64,000 nt of DNA, from contig CM026423.1 of the NCBI GenBank assembly GCA_014871385.1, positions 25,040,739 to 25,104,738 of the forward strand, read 5' to 3'. Positions 32,471 through 44,094 of this stretch are shown one piece after another. Origin of the DNA: Ceratodon purpureus. Its lineage: Eukaryota > Streptophyta > Bryopsida > Pseudoditrichales > Ditrichaceae. Position 1 is the stretch's first letter, and the number at the start of each line of letters is the position of its first letter. Both the position numbers and the translations under genes were made by a program. Below the pieces are notes generated by a model. That model was not told where the DNA came from, did not search any database, and saw only the letters and a list, made by a program, of their open reading frames with translations.

Positions 32471-35393
32471 TCCTTTGCATTTATTTTTCCGGTTGATTTC
32501 CTGTACACCACCAATTTAACTCAGTTATACGGCCGTAATTTCTTTGAAACAAACGGTAATTTTACAGATTCATTCGGCTGGTTTGCAACTGGCTGTCGGA
32601 TCTCTCCGATCATTGCTGTGCATTCTGAGTTGGGGCTTGTAATCGCAGAGACTGAGGTTGTGTGTACGTTATATTGAAGTCATGAGCTTCAATATATAGA
32701 AATTTAACCAGGATCCCATGTGCACAAATTCAGCATATGTTTTTCCTCAAATTTTCGCGTGGTTCACTGGTTACTTAGTTGCAGTTGTCGGTACATATTG
32801 TTGCACTGTACAAACCGGATAAATGGCTTTTAACTTGTAAGGTGGTTGAAAATATTGGTTGAAAAATGCATCTTTCTGGTGACACAAAATCAGATTTCTT
32901 TTTCTTGATGACACACTGAGATACCGTAGTACAATTTAGGCACAAACTTATTATGCTTAGAAATTCCAAACACTATTGAAAATTATACTTTATAAATGAA
33001 GAAGTAGATAGAGCTGCCAAAATCCGGAAGCTAGCTTGCAAAAGAATGAAGGCGAAATTCGGCAGGCTTGCCCATGAAAATCAATCCCAATCATGGCAGA
33101 CAGAGATGCAGCAACGTTCCTTCCAAACGACGCCATGGAAGCTCAAAACTTGCTGTCGCGGGTCCAACTTCGTCTCCGGAGCACCTACACAGTACACTAC
33201 TAAGAGTAACTATTAGGAAGGCTGCTTTCTCATATAATGTGTGTGCTTAACGTGCAACACCCCCTGGTCTAAGCACACTCAGCATCCTCATAAAGTGTGA
33301 GGATAACGTTCAACATAGAAACTTAGGGGCAAACCTGAAATGGCGATGATTTCTGACACACCCTTGCTGTTAATCTACTCGGCGTTCTCAATGAAGCAGC
33401 TGGGAATGTGCAGCTTCTGGCTGCCACTCAAATGAATTCCAGAAACATTAGTCACAGAGCAGTTGTATATTTAATTAAGGAGCTGAGTACCGACGGATCT
33501 TCGCAAACAGATCATGTGGGATCGGTACTTGAAGAAAAGTTCTCAGCAGGAAACAAGGGCAGACATGACGTGCAGAAGAAATGGAAGACATAGAGCGATC
33601 ACGACGACGTCCAAGATCCCATGCCAAGCAAGAAATGGGATGGTCGCTTCATGTCATTAGGTCATCCTGCACACGTCTGCCTTCGCCAATGGCAACTGAA
33701 TTGGGATAGATTTGCAGATCATGGCCGGGAGGTTGAGAAGCAGTGGCAGATTTTGAAAGTGCCAACAGGAGAGAATTGTACGTAAAATGTTGGTGAGATG
33801 AAACGGGCTGTGAGGCAAGAGGGACACTGACTGCCTCTTGGGAGATCACACACAGCAGTGGCCTCATGGCCCACAAGCAAGGCCTCTACCCTGCAAGAGC
33901 TCCCGCGGCACCCCCAGTGCCTGTCTCGTCTCCCGGAACGTTTGAGCGGCTCATCCATGGTTGATTGATCACACTCTGAACTTGGCTAAATCATACTTGA
34001 TGCTGGCGTGCCCAGCACGAACTTGCGACCAGACAAGCTGCTCCGTAACTGCAATAATATTCTGTACTTAAACACATGTTCGTAAGAAAGTCATTGAAGA
34101 ACAATCATAACAGAGTTGAATAGAATTTTAATTTCACATTGGGGAGAATTATATCGACAGAATGTTTGGCAACTTAGCTAGCGCTGCAGTTGGAAGTTTG
34201 TTGAAAATAGCAAGATTGTAAGAGATATTGCATCTTGATGTTCAAATTTCGACTAGAGAACACACGGATGATTGCTTCGGAATCAGTAGAGCAAGGGCTG
34301 CCCGGCCAGCTTCATTTGATGCCTCCAACGCCACTGAAAACACCACCGTAACACATGTTAATTGGAAAAGAAAACAACGTCAATCACATCAAAGCGGATC
34401 AATAGAATGAATCACTGAGGTACTGGTGGAGATGAGGATTTAAGTGATTCAGGTGAGATGTTAGAGGTGCCCTGTTTGGAATGTTAGAAACAAGCCCCAC
34501 ACCAGTCTACCGAGTTCAAATTCCGCATTTGAGTCCTTCATTTTCTTGAAGAACTTGATAAAAATATTTGAGGCCTGTCAAGATTTAGAGCTAAGATCTG
34601 ATTCCAAATCATAGGGTTCTAGTTTGAGGGCTAACCTATATTTTGAGAATCCAAAATACCTCGCTATAGCACCTTGCGATTACAGTCAAGGAAGTACTTC
34701 TGAACTAGCAGTGCTAGCCTTTATCACAATTTAAGACAAAGGAAGACTTGAGATAATTTGCAACATCTTACCAAGTTGCTATGTCGGATGAAAACGTTCA
34801 GGTCTTCCTTCACAGCCAAGTAGATGCAGAGAATTCTGTACCCGGGATGGAAGATGAACTCACTCGGCAGGTGCCAGTCGTCTCCTCTCCCTAGACTTCG
34901 GAAGTCGACCAGATGGCTGCTATGTTGTCAACTGAGAAACCATCCCGTCACTTGCAGAGAAGCAGAGGAACTGCATCGTGGTAACCAGCCGGCAACATAA
35001 ATTACCTTGCCAACTCCTTCTCACGCCGCTACATTCTCGTAAGAAATTAACCAAAAAGCAGTAAAATACATTCAATGTAACGGTTTCTTTATAAACAGTC
35101 CATTTGCTGTTGCTTACAAGTTACACGTGTAAAGAGCTCTCTGACAAAGAGTCTGTATAGAGCTTCAACATTCTTGAAGTTCATATTATCCTATTCCTAC
35201 AGAATCCAATAGTGTCCGTTTTCAATTTCTTGATCACCCCCCTATCCCCGTGAGAACCGTCCTGCGACTGCCCTTGCTGGACGACACCCTCGCTGCCTGC
35301 AATTGCACCTGCCTCGTCAAAGCGTATATGTGCAAATGCAACAAAATCTGTTGACAAGCAACCGGTGATTCCAAACAGTTCCAGAAATTCCTC
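32471..35393. other. Nearly 3 kb without a supported gene
   Basis: Only short open frames in all phases. No repeats, RNA genes or recognisable exons were seen. Confidence 0.5.
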
Positions 35394-37205
35394 CTAAGAG
35401 TATATGTGAGATGGCCAAGGCATATCCACATCTGGTACACCAGAGAACATGGGTGTGTGCAGCAGCTTTTGAAGCTGCTGAACGCCAATTTGAACTCGAG
35501 CACTCAGAATTTCTTCATCAGGTATTAAACCAACCAAATCCTTCAAGTTATCCATCTCTGGAGGCTCATACATCCTTCGCTTCTTTATAAATTGCAGATC
35601 CTCATTTTCACCATGCGGATGTGCATAACTTGCTAGTGCCTCTGAAGTGCCCATTTCGTTGCCATCGGAATCCTGCAGAAGTTCCTCAATGTACCCAACA
35701 GCACTAGCCCTCGACTCAAAAGTAAACCAAAATATGGTTGATCCATCCATCCAAAATAAGGACCAAGTATCATCCAGGTCGGTAAGAACAGCACAAGGTT
35801 TGAACTGCGGCGCAAAAAGGTTAGCCATCACAAGACAAATCACAGTCTGAATACAAGCCTTCTGATGACCACCACCTCGAAGTTCTTTCTTCAATTCAAA
35901 GATACACTTCAACCCACTGCGTTCCATAAATCTGCTTGCTGTCCGATGTACAAAAGCCACATCTGTGGTGCCTTTAAAATTCCAACCACCGAAAGAGCCA
36001 GATAGAAGGGTTGGATGCTTATTTGCAGCATCAATCAGAATCCACTCCCGCCCACGTTTTATCTGGTTTAAGTGACCAATGTACCTATCAGCCTGTGACT
36101 TCTCCAGCCTATCGTCCCAACCGAATGCAGGCAGATTACTCAAGCACTTGGGTTCAGAGCCAATAGCTTTAAAGGTCATTTTCAAGCCTTCCTGCCGTTG
36201 GAGAGTATCCCAAATAGACTGGCTCACAGACGATAAACAAACTGATTTCTTCGATTTTTGTTTTGCCTTTTGCTCAGCCAGGTATTCTGTCAAATCCTGC
36301 AAGAGCTTTTCAGGAACAGCAGAAGACAGCCCTGCACAGTAGAGCACAGAACGGGATCACACACGATGGTCACAAAACTCAATCAAACAACCATGAAAAC
36401 AGGTTTAGGGTTTGGGTCATGGCGCTTCTCATACTGCAAAAATAATATGCCAAGAAAGAGAAAGAAGGATCTGACTGTAGGAACCAGGTTTAAGTACACA
36501 GCTCAAAGGGAAACAAACCTGGTGGACCTGGTGGGCCGTGGCAATGCATTTCTCAAACAGCAGATAAGACATGATGCATGGGTGGATTGCGCGTTTAGGC
36601 TGGAAAGAAAACGCAACGCTCACAAAACAGAACTGACGAAACCCCAAAGAGTGCAGGTGTCTTTCGCAACGAAGGTGGCTGCACTGCATAAAACCCTATG
36701 ATACCCTCCTTCTTGAAGCAAGTATCACAATCCTATGCCAATCCTAATTCCATGATCATGACATTAATACGCGCCCATGCATCCAGCAGCCCCCGGGAAC
36801 ATTGAAAGACAAAGATGATGAGTAACAGGAGTCACCTCGTCCGTGCTGGATTTGCTCCCGGAGTTGCGCTTTCTCGGCCCGAAGTCGCTCTTCCTTGCCA
36901 TCAAGTCGCGCTCTCTCGTCCCGAAGTTGCGCTTTCTCGGCCCGAAGTTGCGCTTTCTCGGCCCGAAGTTGCGCTTTCTCGTCCAGAAGTCGCGCTTCCT
37001 TGCCATCAAGTCGCGCTCTCTCTTGAAGGTTAGAGCACGTTTCGATCTGCTCTTGCACTCTTTCAATCTGCTCTTGCACTCTTTCAATCTGCTCTTGCAC
37101 TCTTTCAATCTGCTGTTCCGCTCTATCAATCTTCTGTTTCACGTCTTGTATCTCCCCTTCCACGTCTCGTATCTGCTCTTCCAAATTTCTCACAGCGTCA
37201 CCCAT
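35394..37205 (-). CDS. CRN-like protein: coiled coil plus nuclease-like domain, two exons
   Basis: Minus-strand model: exon 1 is 37205-36836, exon 2 is 36331-35394, with a GT-AG intron (CGAG|GTGACT ... GTGCAG|GGC) that keeps one frame and gives about 435 residues. Residues 1-123 are a charged coiled coil with exact heptads (RVQEQIE about three times, then AEKAQLR-type units). From about residue 215 comes a compact domain with WILIDAANKHP, TTDVAFVHR (D247), CIFELKK (E269, K271) and Q-rich text after it. This spacing suits a PD-(D/E)xK nuclease fold of the kind fused to Crinkler (CRN) effector-like proteins, which occur in oomycetes, fungi and some plants. Enzyme activity is inference. It is divergent from the related gene at 38887-40215 and shares its 1.7-kb intergenic region. 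No break is seen. Confidence 0.6.
36860..37125 (-). repeat. 21-bp coding repeats for coiled-coil heptads
   Basis: Inside exon 1 of the CRN-like gene two sets of 21-bp tandem units occur: ctcttgcactctttcaatctg-type (about four) and cgctttctcggcccgaagttg-type (about six). Each unit equals one heptad, so the coiled coil can lengthen or shorten by unequal crossing-over without a frameshift. Confidence 0.85.
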
Positions 37206-38263
37206 TCTCCTCCACGACCCGATTCAATGAACAACCGACGATGAGAGCCCAAGCACTCCCACCCCAAGCACACGATCCTTTCAGAGCAGCAAAAATGACT
37301 TCGCAGGCACACTCACACAGAGCCTGCAAGGGATTGATGACAGACTGGATTAGGAATAAGTGGAAAAGCACGCTCCAATGCACAGAACAAACTAGCTACC
37401 AAGCACATCATCCAGAGGAACAGCACAAGCACAGCACAGAATAGAACAGAAGCGGCCTGCGGGAGAAAGGGAAGTTGAGAGGCACAAGGGAGAGTGCAAG
37501 GCCGAAATTTCGACCCTTGTCACGGTCGTCCACAAAAACCCGAAAGAACCCTAATTTCAGTGGACAAGTTCAGTTCCAACAAACATCCCTCGAACGCAAC
37601 GCCTTGAACTGGAATTGAAGTAGAACTAGAACTGAAAGAAAAACAGAGACTGAAAGTAGGTAGACCTGCACTTTCTGTGCGAACGCTTACTTGCTCGCAT
37701 ATACCCACGCGATCTTTCAAGACATGGATCAAACAAGGAGAGCCAGAAGAAAGAAGGACAAAACCCTTTGTGAACAGAAATGTAGCGATAGTGAGATAGG
37801 TCTAATTTCAACACACGAACCTCTCTGAGCGGCAAGAGATTCTTCGCAACCAACACTCACACAGCGCCTGCGAGGTTTTGATAACCAACTGGATTATGAA
37901 CAAATCAAAAAAAGTACCTCCAATGCACACAACAAACTAACTACCAGGCACATGAACAAGAGAAACAACAGAAGCACAGCGAAGAAATAGTATCCACGCA
38001 ACGTAGGAAGCTTACCTCGAACAACAACGCACGGGGCTGCCAAATCAGATCACAGTGCAGAGCTATTCAACGTACACAAAAGAAAGTCGAAACAATCGTG
38101 ACAATCGAGGTACTAAAATGAGATCGCATCAATAGAAGGACCTAAATACATATGAAGATCCAGGTTCTAGTAGTGTTGCGACAGTACAACACTACTACAA
38201 ACTCTTGCATTAACACAAATTATTTGTGTTTATTTCTGTGTCCTCTCTTAGAGAGAGAGCCGC

Positions 38264-38271
38264 CTTTTATA
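38264..38271 (-). promoter_or_regulatory. Candidate TATA box for the minus-strand CRN-like gene
   Basis: The minus strand reads CCTATAAAAGG here, followed by a CT-rich (ctctctct) stretch as is common in plant core promoters. It is about 1 kb upstream of the ATG at 37205, so a leader intron would be needed. It is a candidate only. Confidence 0.4.
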
Positions 38272-38886
38272 GGCTAGGTGGGCGTTCCAATGCTAGGAGA
38301 CTCTTAGATCGTAAACTGCTAGTTCTATATAGCACTGAAGCTAACTGCTAGTTAGATTTTACTTCTATATAGTTAGCTTTTATTTTAACAAGTAGCAACC
38401 CTAGGGATTACATTCCTTCGTTAGTCATTACATTGTGTAATTGTGTCTTGGGTTGAAGGGTTTACTGTGTCGACACTCTTGCTGTGGCTGCATTTGTAGG
38501 GGGATGATCGTTAGCATGGATCGTTGTACTTCGGTTTTTGAAGTTTGGGCTTCTTGCCTTCGTAGATAGAATAAGCAGGTCTTGTGCCTAATGCTATGAT
38601 TTGCCCCAGAACTGCATTGGGTTTAGGGTTGGGCCTAAATCCTAAACCTTAAACCCTGATCCTCTTCTGTAATTTTCAGAGGAAGTATTTTAGAGCTTCA
38701 TTTCCGAAAAATTGTCAAGTAGGGTATTATCGACAGTGAAGGTTTAGGCATGCACTCAAGGGTATACTTAGGGCTGTTGTTTGTTCGTGTGCAGGTGAGG
38801 TCAGGGATCGTTCTGAAGCTTGAATTAAGCACATGCTGCTCTCATAGCTACCTGAGCTCCCAAGAAGTAGGGCCGACCTTACAAAT

Positions 38887-40215
38887 GTGTTGTTCCCCCC
38901 TCTGCAACATCAGAAGCTTCCTGTAACCAAGGAATTCTACAGGCGCCAAATAGTATGCATGCCTAATTTGGCGAAGGAGACTTTGATCGAGGCAGATGGT
39001 TCAACGCTTCCTTGCGCTGTGTCATGGTTCCTGCATGCTCAACGTGTGCGTTCAAACACCGAGTTGGACACAAGAATCCTTGTTGCACACTCTTTCGGTT
39101 TGTTCTTTGGCATTTTCGATGAGTATACCAAGTACCGTTTTGAGCTCACTCTGGCGTTCAATTCTACTAAAAAGAAGTTGCATGGTTACTCCGAAACGAC
39201 CGAAGCCCGGTCAAGGCCTGATACCCTACTTACAGCGTCTAGATGCACCTTCCTTGTAGGTGAAGACAAGCTTCATGGCCTGCATGCAGCTGAAGCGGAT
39301 CTTAGGTTGAAGGTAGAGCCACTTAATCCAATGTATTACGGGGAGGTGAAATTCATCGTTGGCTATATAGTGGCAGGGAGTCAGTTTCAGTGGGTGTACA
39401 TCGGCAGGGATGGTTCAAAGGACATTCATCGTATGAATCCACCTCTTAACCTGTCGAAACTTGTTGATTGCTGCAGTTTCCTACTCAACTTAGGCAATGT
39501 CTTCCAGCTATTGTAGAAAATGGCGAATTCTGTCCCGGATGTCCCAGGACGCCGTGCCATGTTCTCCGTCGAAGAATCCTCGAGTGGAAAGAGGATAAGT
39601 TACTTTTATGCCAACAAAGTGGTGAAGCACATTCGAGACTTTTATAGTCATAGTACTGACCAGGGGACGAGTCTTTCTAAGATAGGAAGGGCTTACGATG
39701 CTGGAAGAGGATGTCAATTTCTTTTGCAGTCAGAGATAGGGCCCACCGTTAGTGCTCACAGAGCCTACAAAGTTGAGTGTACTCTTCTTGGATACTCATG
39801 CTCATTGGAGTCCAAACAGGATTGCAGGTGGATGGCTCAGTGTGTGTGCCATGTCTTGTGTATCCTCCACAAAGCGGGCCTGTTGCACAGGGATATTCGA
39901 TTCCCAAATATTGTGCGCCTTTCAGAGACGGAGTTCATGCTCATTGACTTTGAATCTGTAGCAGAGTCTCTTTTTAGGTTGCCTGAAGGATTTCGATGCT
40001 TCCGAGGTTGGTGTTCGGAGACGCTTGAGGGCAACGTTTATACGCCCTATTCAGACATGTATAGCCTTGGCAAACTCCAGGAGGAAACTCTTCCCAATTC
40101 AAGGACATCACTTGCTGAAGAGTTTGTTAGGAAGCTCACCAACAAACAGCTGAGTGCATCAGATGCATTACATGATCCTTGGCTATCAGGGCCTATTGCA
40201 TCTCTCGTTTCGTGA
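38887..40215 (+). pseudogene. CRN-like nuclease-kinase gene, fossil (looks broken)
   Basis: Member of the Crinkler (CRN) effector/toxin-like family, treated here as a fossil. The first part (about 38887-39500) has a nuclease-like core with RPDTLL followed by FLVGEDK and, further on, YYGEVKF and WVYIGRDG. The second part (about 39520-40215) is a small protein-kinase-like domain with the catalytic loop GLLHRDIRFPNIV, then LIDFES and a YSDMYSLGKL-like helix. A nuclease followed by a kinase is a known CRN architecture. The locus looks broken, with about one break, so it is not given as a working gene. It is transcriptionally divergent from the CRN-like gene at 35394-37205. Confidence 0.6.
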
Positions 40216-40414
40216 CCTTGATGTTTATTAATGCTTGTGTGAGTTGGCCAAACCTTGTCATTAGTAGCCCTTATTAGTTGCATGGCCTAGGCGATGAAGT
40301 TTGTTGATGAAGTTGTGTTAGAATTGATGGAAATGTTGTTTTTTGTATTATGGAGATTGAATGCCTCCACGGTGTGACTTGCTAATTTTCTGCTGAACTT
40401 CCGTTGCAATGAAT

Positions 40415-41165
40415 CTAATATGCTCTCGTCGTAGTAGTAGTTGTGCTTGTGCTTTTCATCCTTTCGTGTCATACCAGTAGGGAAGCTACAAGTTGTGCAA
40501 TATCATGTTTCCTTTTTTTCCACTTTGTTTTCTATCTCTTTTTTTATAGGGTCTCACTTTGCGACCATGGAGAGATTGGAAATTCTTTCAGGTCTGCTTT
40601 TTCAACTTTTTGGCGTTAGTACAACGTGTCTAATGTCATTTCCAAAGTCGTTAACTTTGACTCCAAACCTTCTAATGTGGATGTGTAGCATCTTAGAGGA
40701 AGTTATCTTTGAACATATTTGTTTTTTTATCCTAAGTCAAATCTGAGAGTAAGCAAGCGCTATGGCACGTATGCAGACTCTTCTCATCAGCTAATATGCT
40801 CTCGTCGTAGTAGTAGTCGTGCTTGTGCTTTTGATCCTTTCGTGTCATACCAGTAGAAAAGCTACAGGTTGTGCAATATCATGTTTCCTTTTTTCCACTT
40901 TGTTTTCTATCTTTTTTTTTACAGGGTCTCACTTTGCGACCATGGAGAGATTGGAAATTCTTTCAGGTCTGCTTTTTCAACTTTTTGGCGTTAGTACAAC
41001 GTGTCTAATGTCATTTCCAAAGTCGTTAACTTTGACTCCAAACCTTCTAATGTAGATGTGTAGCATCTTGGAGGAAGTTATCTTTGAACATATTTGTTTT
41101 TTTATCCTAAGTCAAATCTGAGAGTAAGCAAGCGCTATGGCACGTATGCAGACTCTTTTCATCAG
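40415..41165 (+). repeat. Fresh tandem duplication, unit about 375 bp
   Basis: 40415-40790 and 40791-41165 are almost identical, both running from ctaatatgctctcgtcg to gcagactcttctcatcag. There are only a handful of differences. It sits just 3' of the CRN fossil. Each unit carries the same open stretch around MERLEILSGLLFQLFG, which is not called as a gene. Confidence 0.95.
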
Positions 41166-42783
41166 TTGTGTGTGCATATGTGTATATCTGTGGTTGGCCA
41201 TTGTTCTCTGAAGTGACTATTTTTTAGCTGCATGCAGTTGCTTAGGTGTAGCATGTTGTGTCCTTTCCATCTTAAAATAGAATCCAAGCCTGAGATTAAG
41301 TTTTGTATTTGACTTTGGAAGGAAAATCTGGCTAGAAGGGTCCAATAAAACCCACTCATGATGGTCGTGTTGGTGGCTATGACGTGCAAATTTTGTACCC
41401 GCGAAGATTCCAAGCACAGTCGCTCTTGCCAATTCTTCAATGCAGACAAGTAGGAGGTCAATCAATGCATGATAGCTTAGAGATTTCTATGGAAGTATTT
41501 TCAGAAGTATTTTCAGAAGTTTGATGGCACAAGGTCATCACTTGAGAATCTTCATACCTGTGCAAGGCGGCATTCATCGACCTCTGTGAGTGTTTTAAAC
41601 TCCACCCTTCGAGTCAAAACGTGCACACGGGTTCTAACGGCCTGTCAATCAAGTTTATTAGGGTGATTTTTATCTAAGTTCAATTTGTGCCTTCCAAGCA
41701 ATGGACACTTTGTTTTTAAATATCCTAATTAAACTTAAATAAAGTAAATTCTAATTTTCTACGCTATGGTTAACTAAATCGATTAACTAATCAAAAGATA
41801 AATTCAAACTAAAACCAATCTAACCTAACTTGTAGAATGTAATTTGCTCTTTCCGAAGTGATAAAGCAAGTTAAATTCTGACCTCCCTAGTAAAAGAAAT
41901 AAATGGATAAAATATTGATCCCTAACTACATCACAACTTTCATCCACAAATTAAAAATAGTAAAACTACTCGAAATAAATCTAAATTTTAGGGTTAAGTT
42001 TTTAGTGATGTTAGTTTTCTAATTCTAAGACTAAACCTAATTTGACCACTAATTAAAGAATTTCATCCAAACTAAGATCAAACTTCATCCAACCTTTTCT
42101 CACTTAATAGGTTTGGAACCTTTAAAAGATTCTCTAATTGATTCCTAATTCAAATGATTCTTTAAATATTCTTTAGAAATTCTTTTTAATTATCTTCTAA
42201 TCTATCGTAAACTAAACTTTCTATTATAGTTTTTTAGAGCTTTATGGAAATTTAGAAATTACCTTCTCAACAAGGTAGAATACTAAATAAAAATTATTAA
42301 TGAATGAAATTTGTTTTTAAAAGTCTAACGAATTAAATTTCATTCATTAATTACTTTTTAATCCAAACGAACAATTATAATTTCTAAATTTAACTTCTTT
42401 TCTAATTTTTTAATGGGTTAATTTATTAATTTGAAATTAAAAACGATTAAAAAAAAACCTAACGTACCTTCTCCGTGGAGTAGTCGATCGTACCGTCATT
42501 GAGGGTTACGAGATAAATGTTTTCGTAGTAAACCGCTCCATCCTCCATTTTGCTAATTCATCGTGCCAATTGAAGTCAATCCTTGTTCAATGTTGTTTTT
42601 TCTCTTCAATTTTTCTTTTCCTACTAATGGTTATGGGATTTTACTACTTTTGATTGTATTTAAACCAATTCCTAATTGATTAGAAACTATTGTAAATATT
42701 CAAAACCATTTAAATCCACTAAATCAAATCAAATCAAATAGATTCTAATTAATTTTAAAATTCCTAATGATCCAAAAGATATT
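41166..42783. other. AT-rich DNA without a gene
   Basis: Nothing coding. 41700-42770 is very AT-rich, with many aaatct/tttaga-type runs. No VPS16 exon upstream of 42874 could be found here. Confidence 0.6.
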
Positions 42784-42820
42784 AGGGTTTAGGGTTTAGG
42801 GTTTAGGGTTTAGGGTTTAC
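42784..42820 (+). repeat. Interstitial telomere-like tract (TTTAGGG)n
   Basis: Five clean TTTAGGG units, in the orientation opposite to the tracts at 23178 and 26973. The first VPS16 exon begins only 54 bp further on. Confidence 0.95.
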
Positions 42821-42873
42821 CGTTTTGAGGTATTTTATTAAAGAATACATGTTGTCATATGGGTGCCTTGCAG

Positions 42874-44094
42874 GTTGCAGCAAGAGTTTGAAATCTCCAC
42901 AGGGCAGCTTATAATCTTTGTGGACTCTAGTGTCCGTGATACAATACGTACACTAATTACCCTGGGCAATCACCGAGCTGCTCAAAGGGTGAAGGTGGAC
43001 TTTAAGGTATGTGCATATGTGCCACATTCTACAACTAAAATTGTACTGTATACTTGACTAATTTTATTGCCACTACTCCTCATGCGTGTTGTACTTTGGA
43101 CATGTTGGATGTGATGCTTTACTTGGGCATTGTAGGACTTCACAATTCTTTGCCATATCTCCTGGTTTGTAATTCACGAAGTTTTGTTGTTTCAACGTTC
43201 TGGGCTCTGTGTTAGTCGGATTTTGTGTTAATTCTGCTTTTTGGTTGTTCAGGTCCCTTACAAGCGTTTCTATTGGCTGAAAGTGTTTGCACTTGCAACT
43301 GCAAAGCAATGGCCCGAGGCACTAGAGAAGTTCTCAAAAGAAAAGAAACCTCCTATTGGTAGGATGCCAACAGCTAATCACTCTTGCTAGATCTCGACTA
43401 TTTTCTTCAATCCTCGAGGCGCTGAGTTCATTATCTTACACACGTGTACCGTACAAAGTGGTAGTTGTCATTTTTGTTCGGTTGTGAATATTGACTTAGA
43501 TAGTCTTTTAGATCTTTACCAACGTTGAAAACACTGATTAGCGGCTGCAAAACGCGTTCAATTTACGGACCTTTCCAGAGCAGGGAATTTTGAGGTAGAT
43601 GGTGTTATATTCTCTTGATTTGTGCTATCCTATCGTGTCCATGCAGGATACAAACCATTTGTGGAGGCATGCGTAGAAGAAGAGGAAAATGCTGAAGCTT
43701 TGAAGTACATTGCTAAGCTTACGGATCCCCAAGAGAGAGCTGAGGTTTGGCCTATGTCATCCCATCAATCATTGGTTTGTCAACTGCGTGTTGTTAAAAA
43801 GTGACGAAACTTGCATGAACATCTTCTGGCATAAGACTGGGTTTTTTTTCATTAAAAACCTGAATATTTTAGGTCATGAGCTGTGTACATTGGTTCTCTC
43901 CTCTACTGATGAGTAAACTTGGTGGTTTCAGGCCTATGCGAGAATTGGGATGGAGAAAGAAGCAACAGAAGCTGCTGCTCAAGAGTCAAGCGAAAGATAA
44001 TGAATTGCTGGGCAGATTGAAGATTACATTTGGGCAGAACACAGCTGCTCGAGCTCTGTTTGACACTTTACGTGATCGCCTCTCGTTAACATGA
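42874..44094 (+). pseudogene. VPS16: VPS16 (VACUOLELESS1) C-terminal fragment
   Basis: Four exons: 42874-43006, 43253-43358, 43647-43744, and 43932 to about 44094. All have GT-AG borders and consistent phases. They read FVDSSVRDTIRTLITLGN, then YKRFYWLKVFALAT and KFSKEKKPPIG, then YKPFVEACVEEEENAEALKY, then AYARIGMEKEATEAAAQ. This is the C-terminal helical region of VPS16, a subunit of the HOPS/CORVET tethering complexes on vacuolar and endosomal membranes (VCL1 in Arabidopsis). The last exon shifts frame at about 43985-44000: the family ending (NELLGRLKITF, then ALFDTLRDRLS) continues in the +1 frame, while the original frame stops early at QESSER. The N-terminal two thirds of the gene are absent from the window. 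A truncated and frameshifted copy is the best reading; a sequencing error or programmed shift is possible but less likely. Confidence 0.85.
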
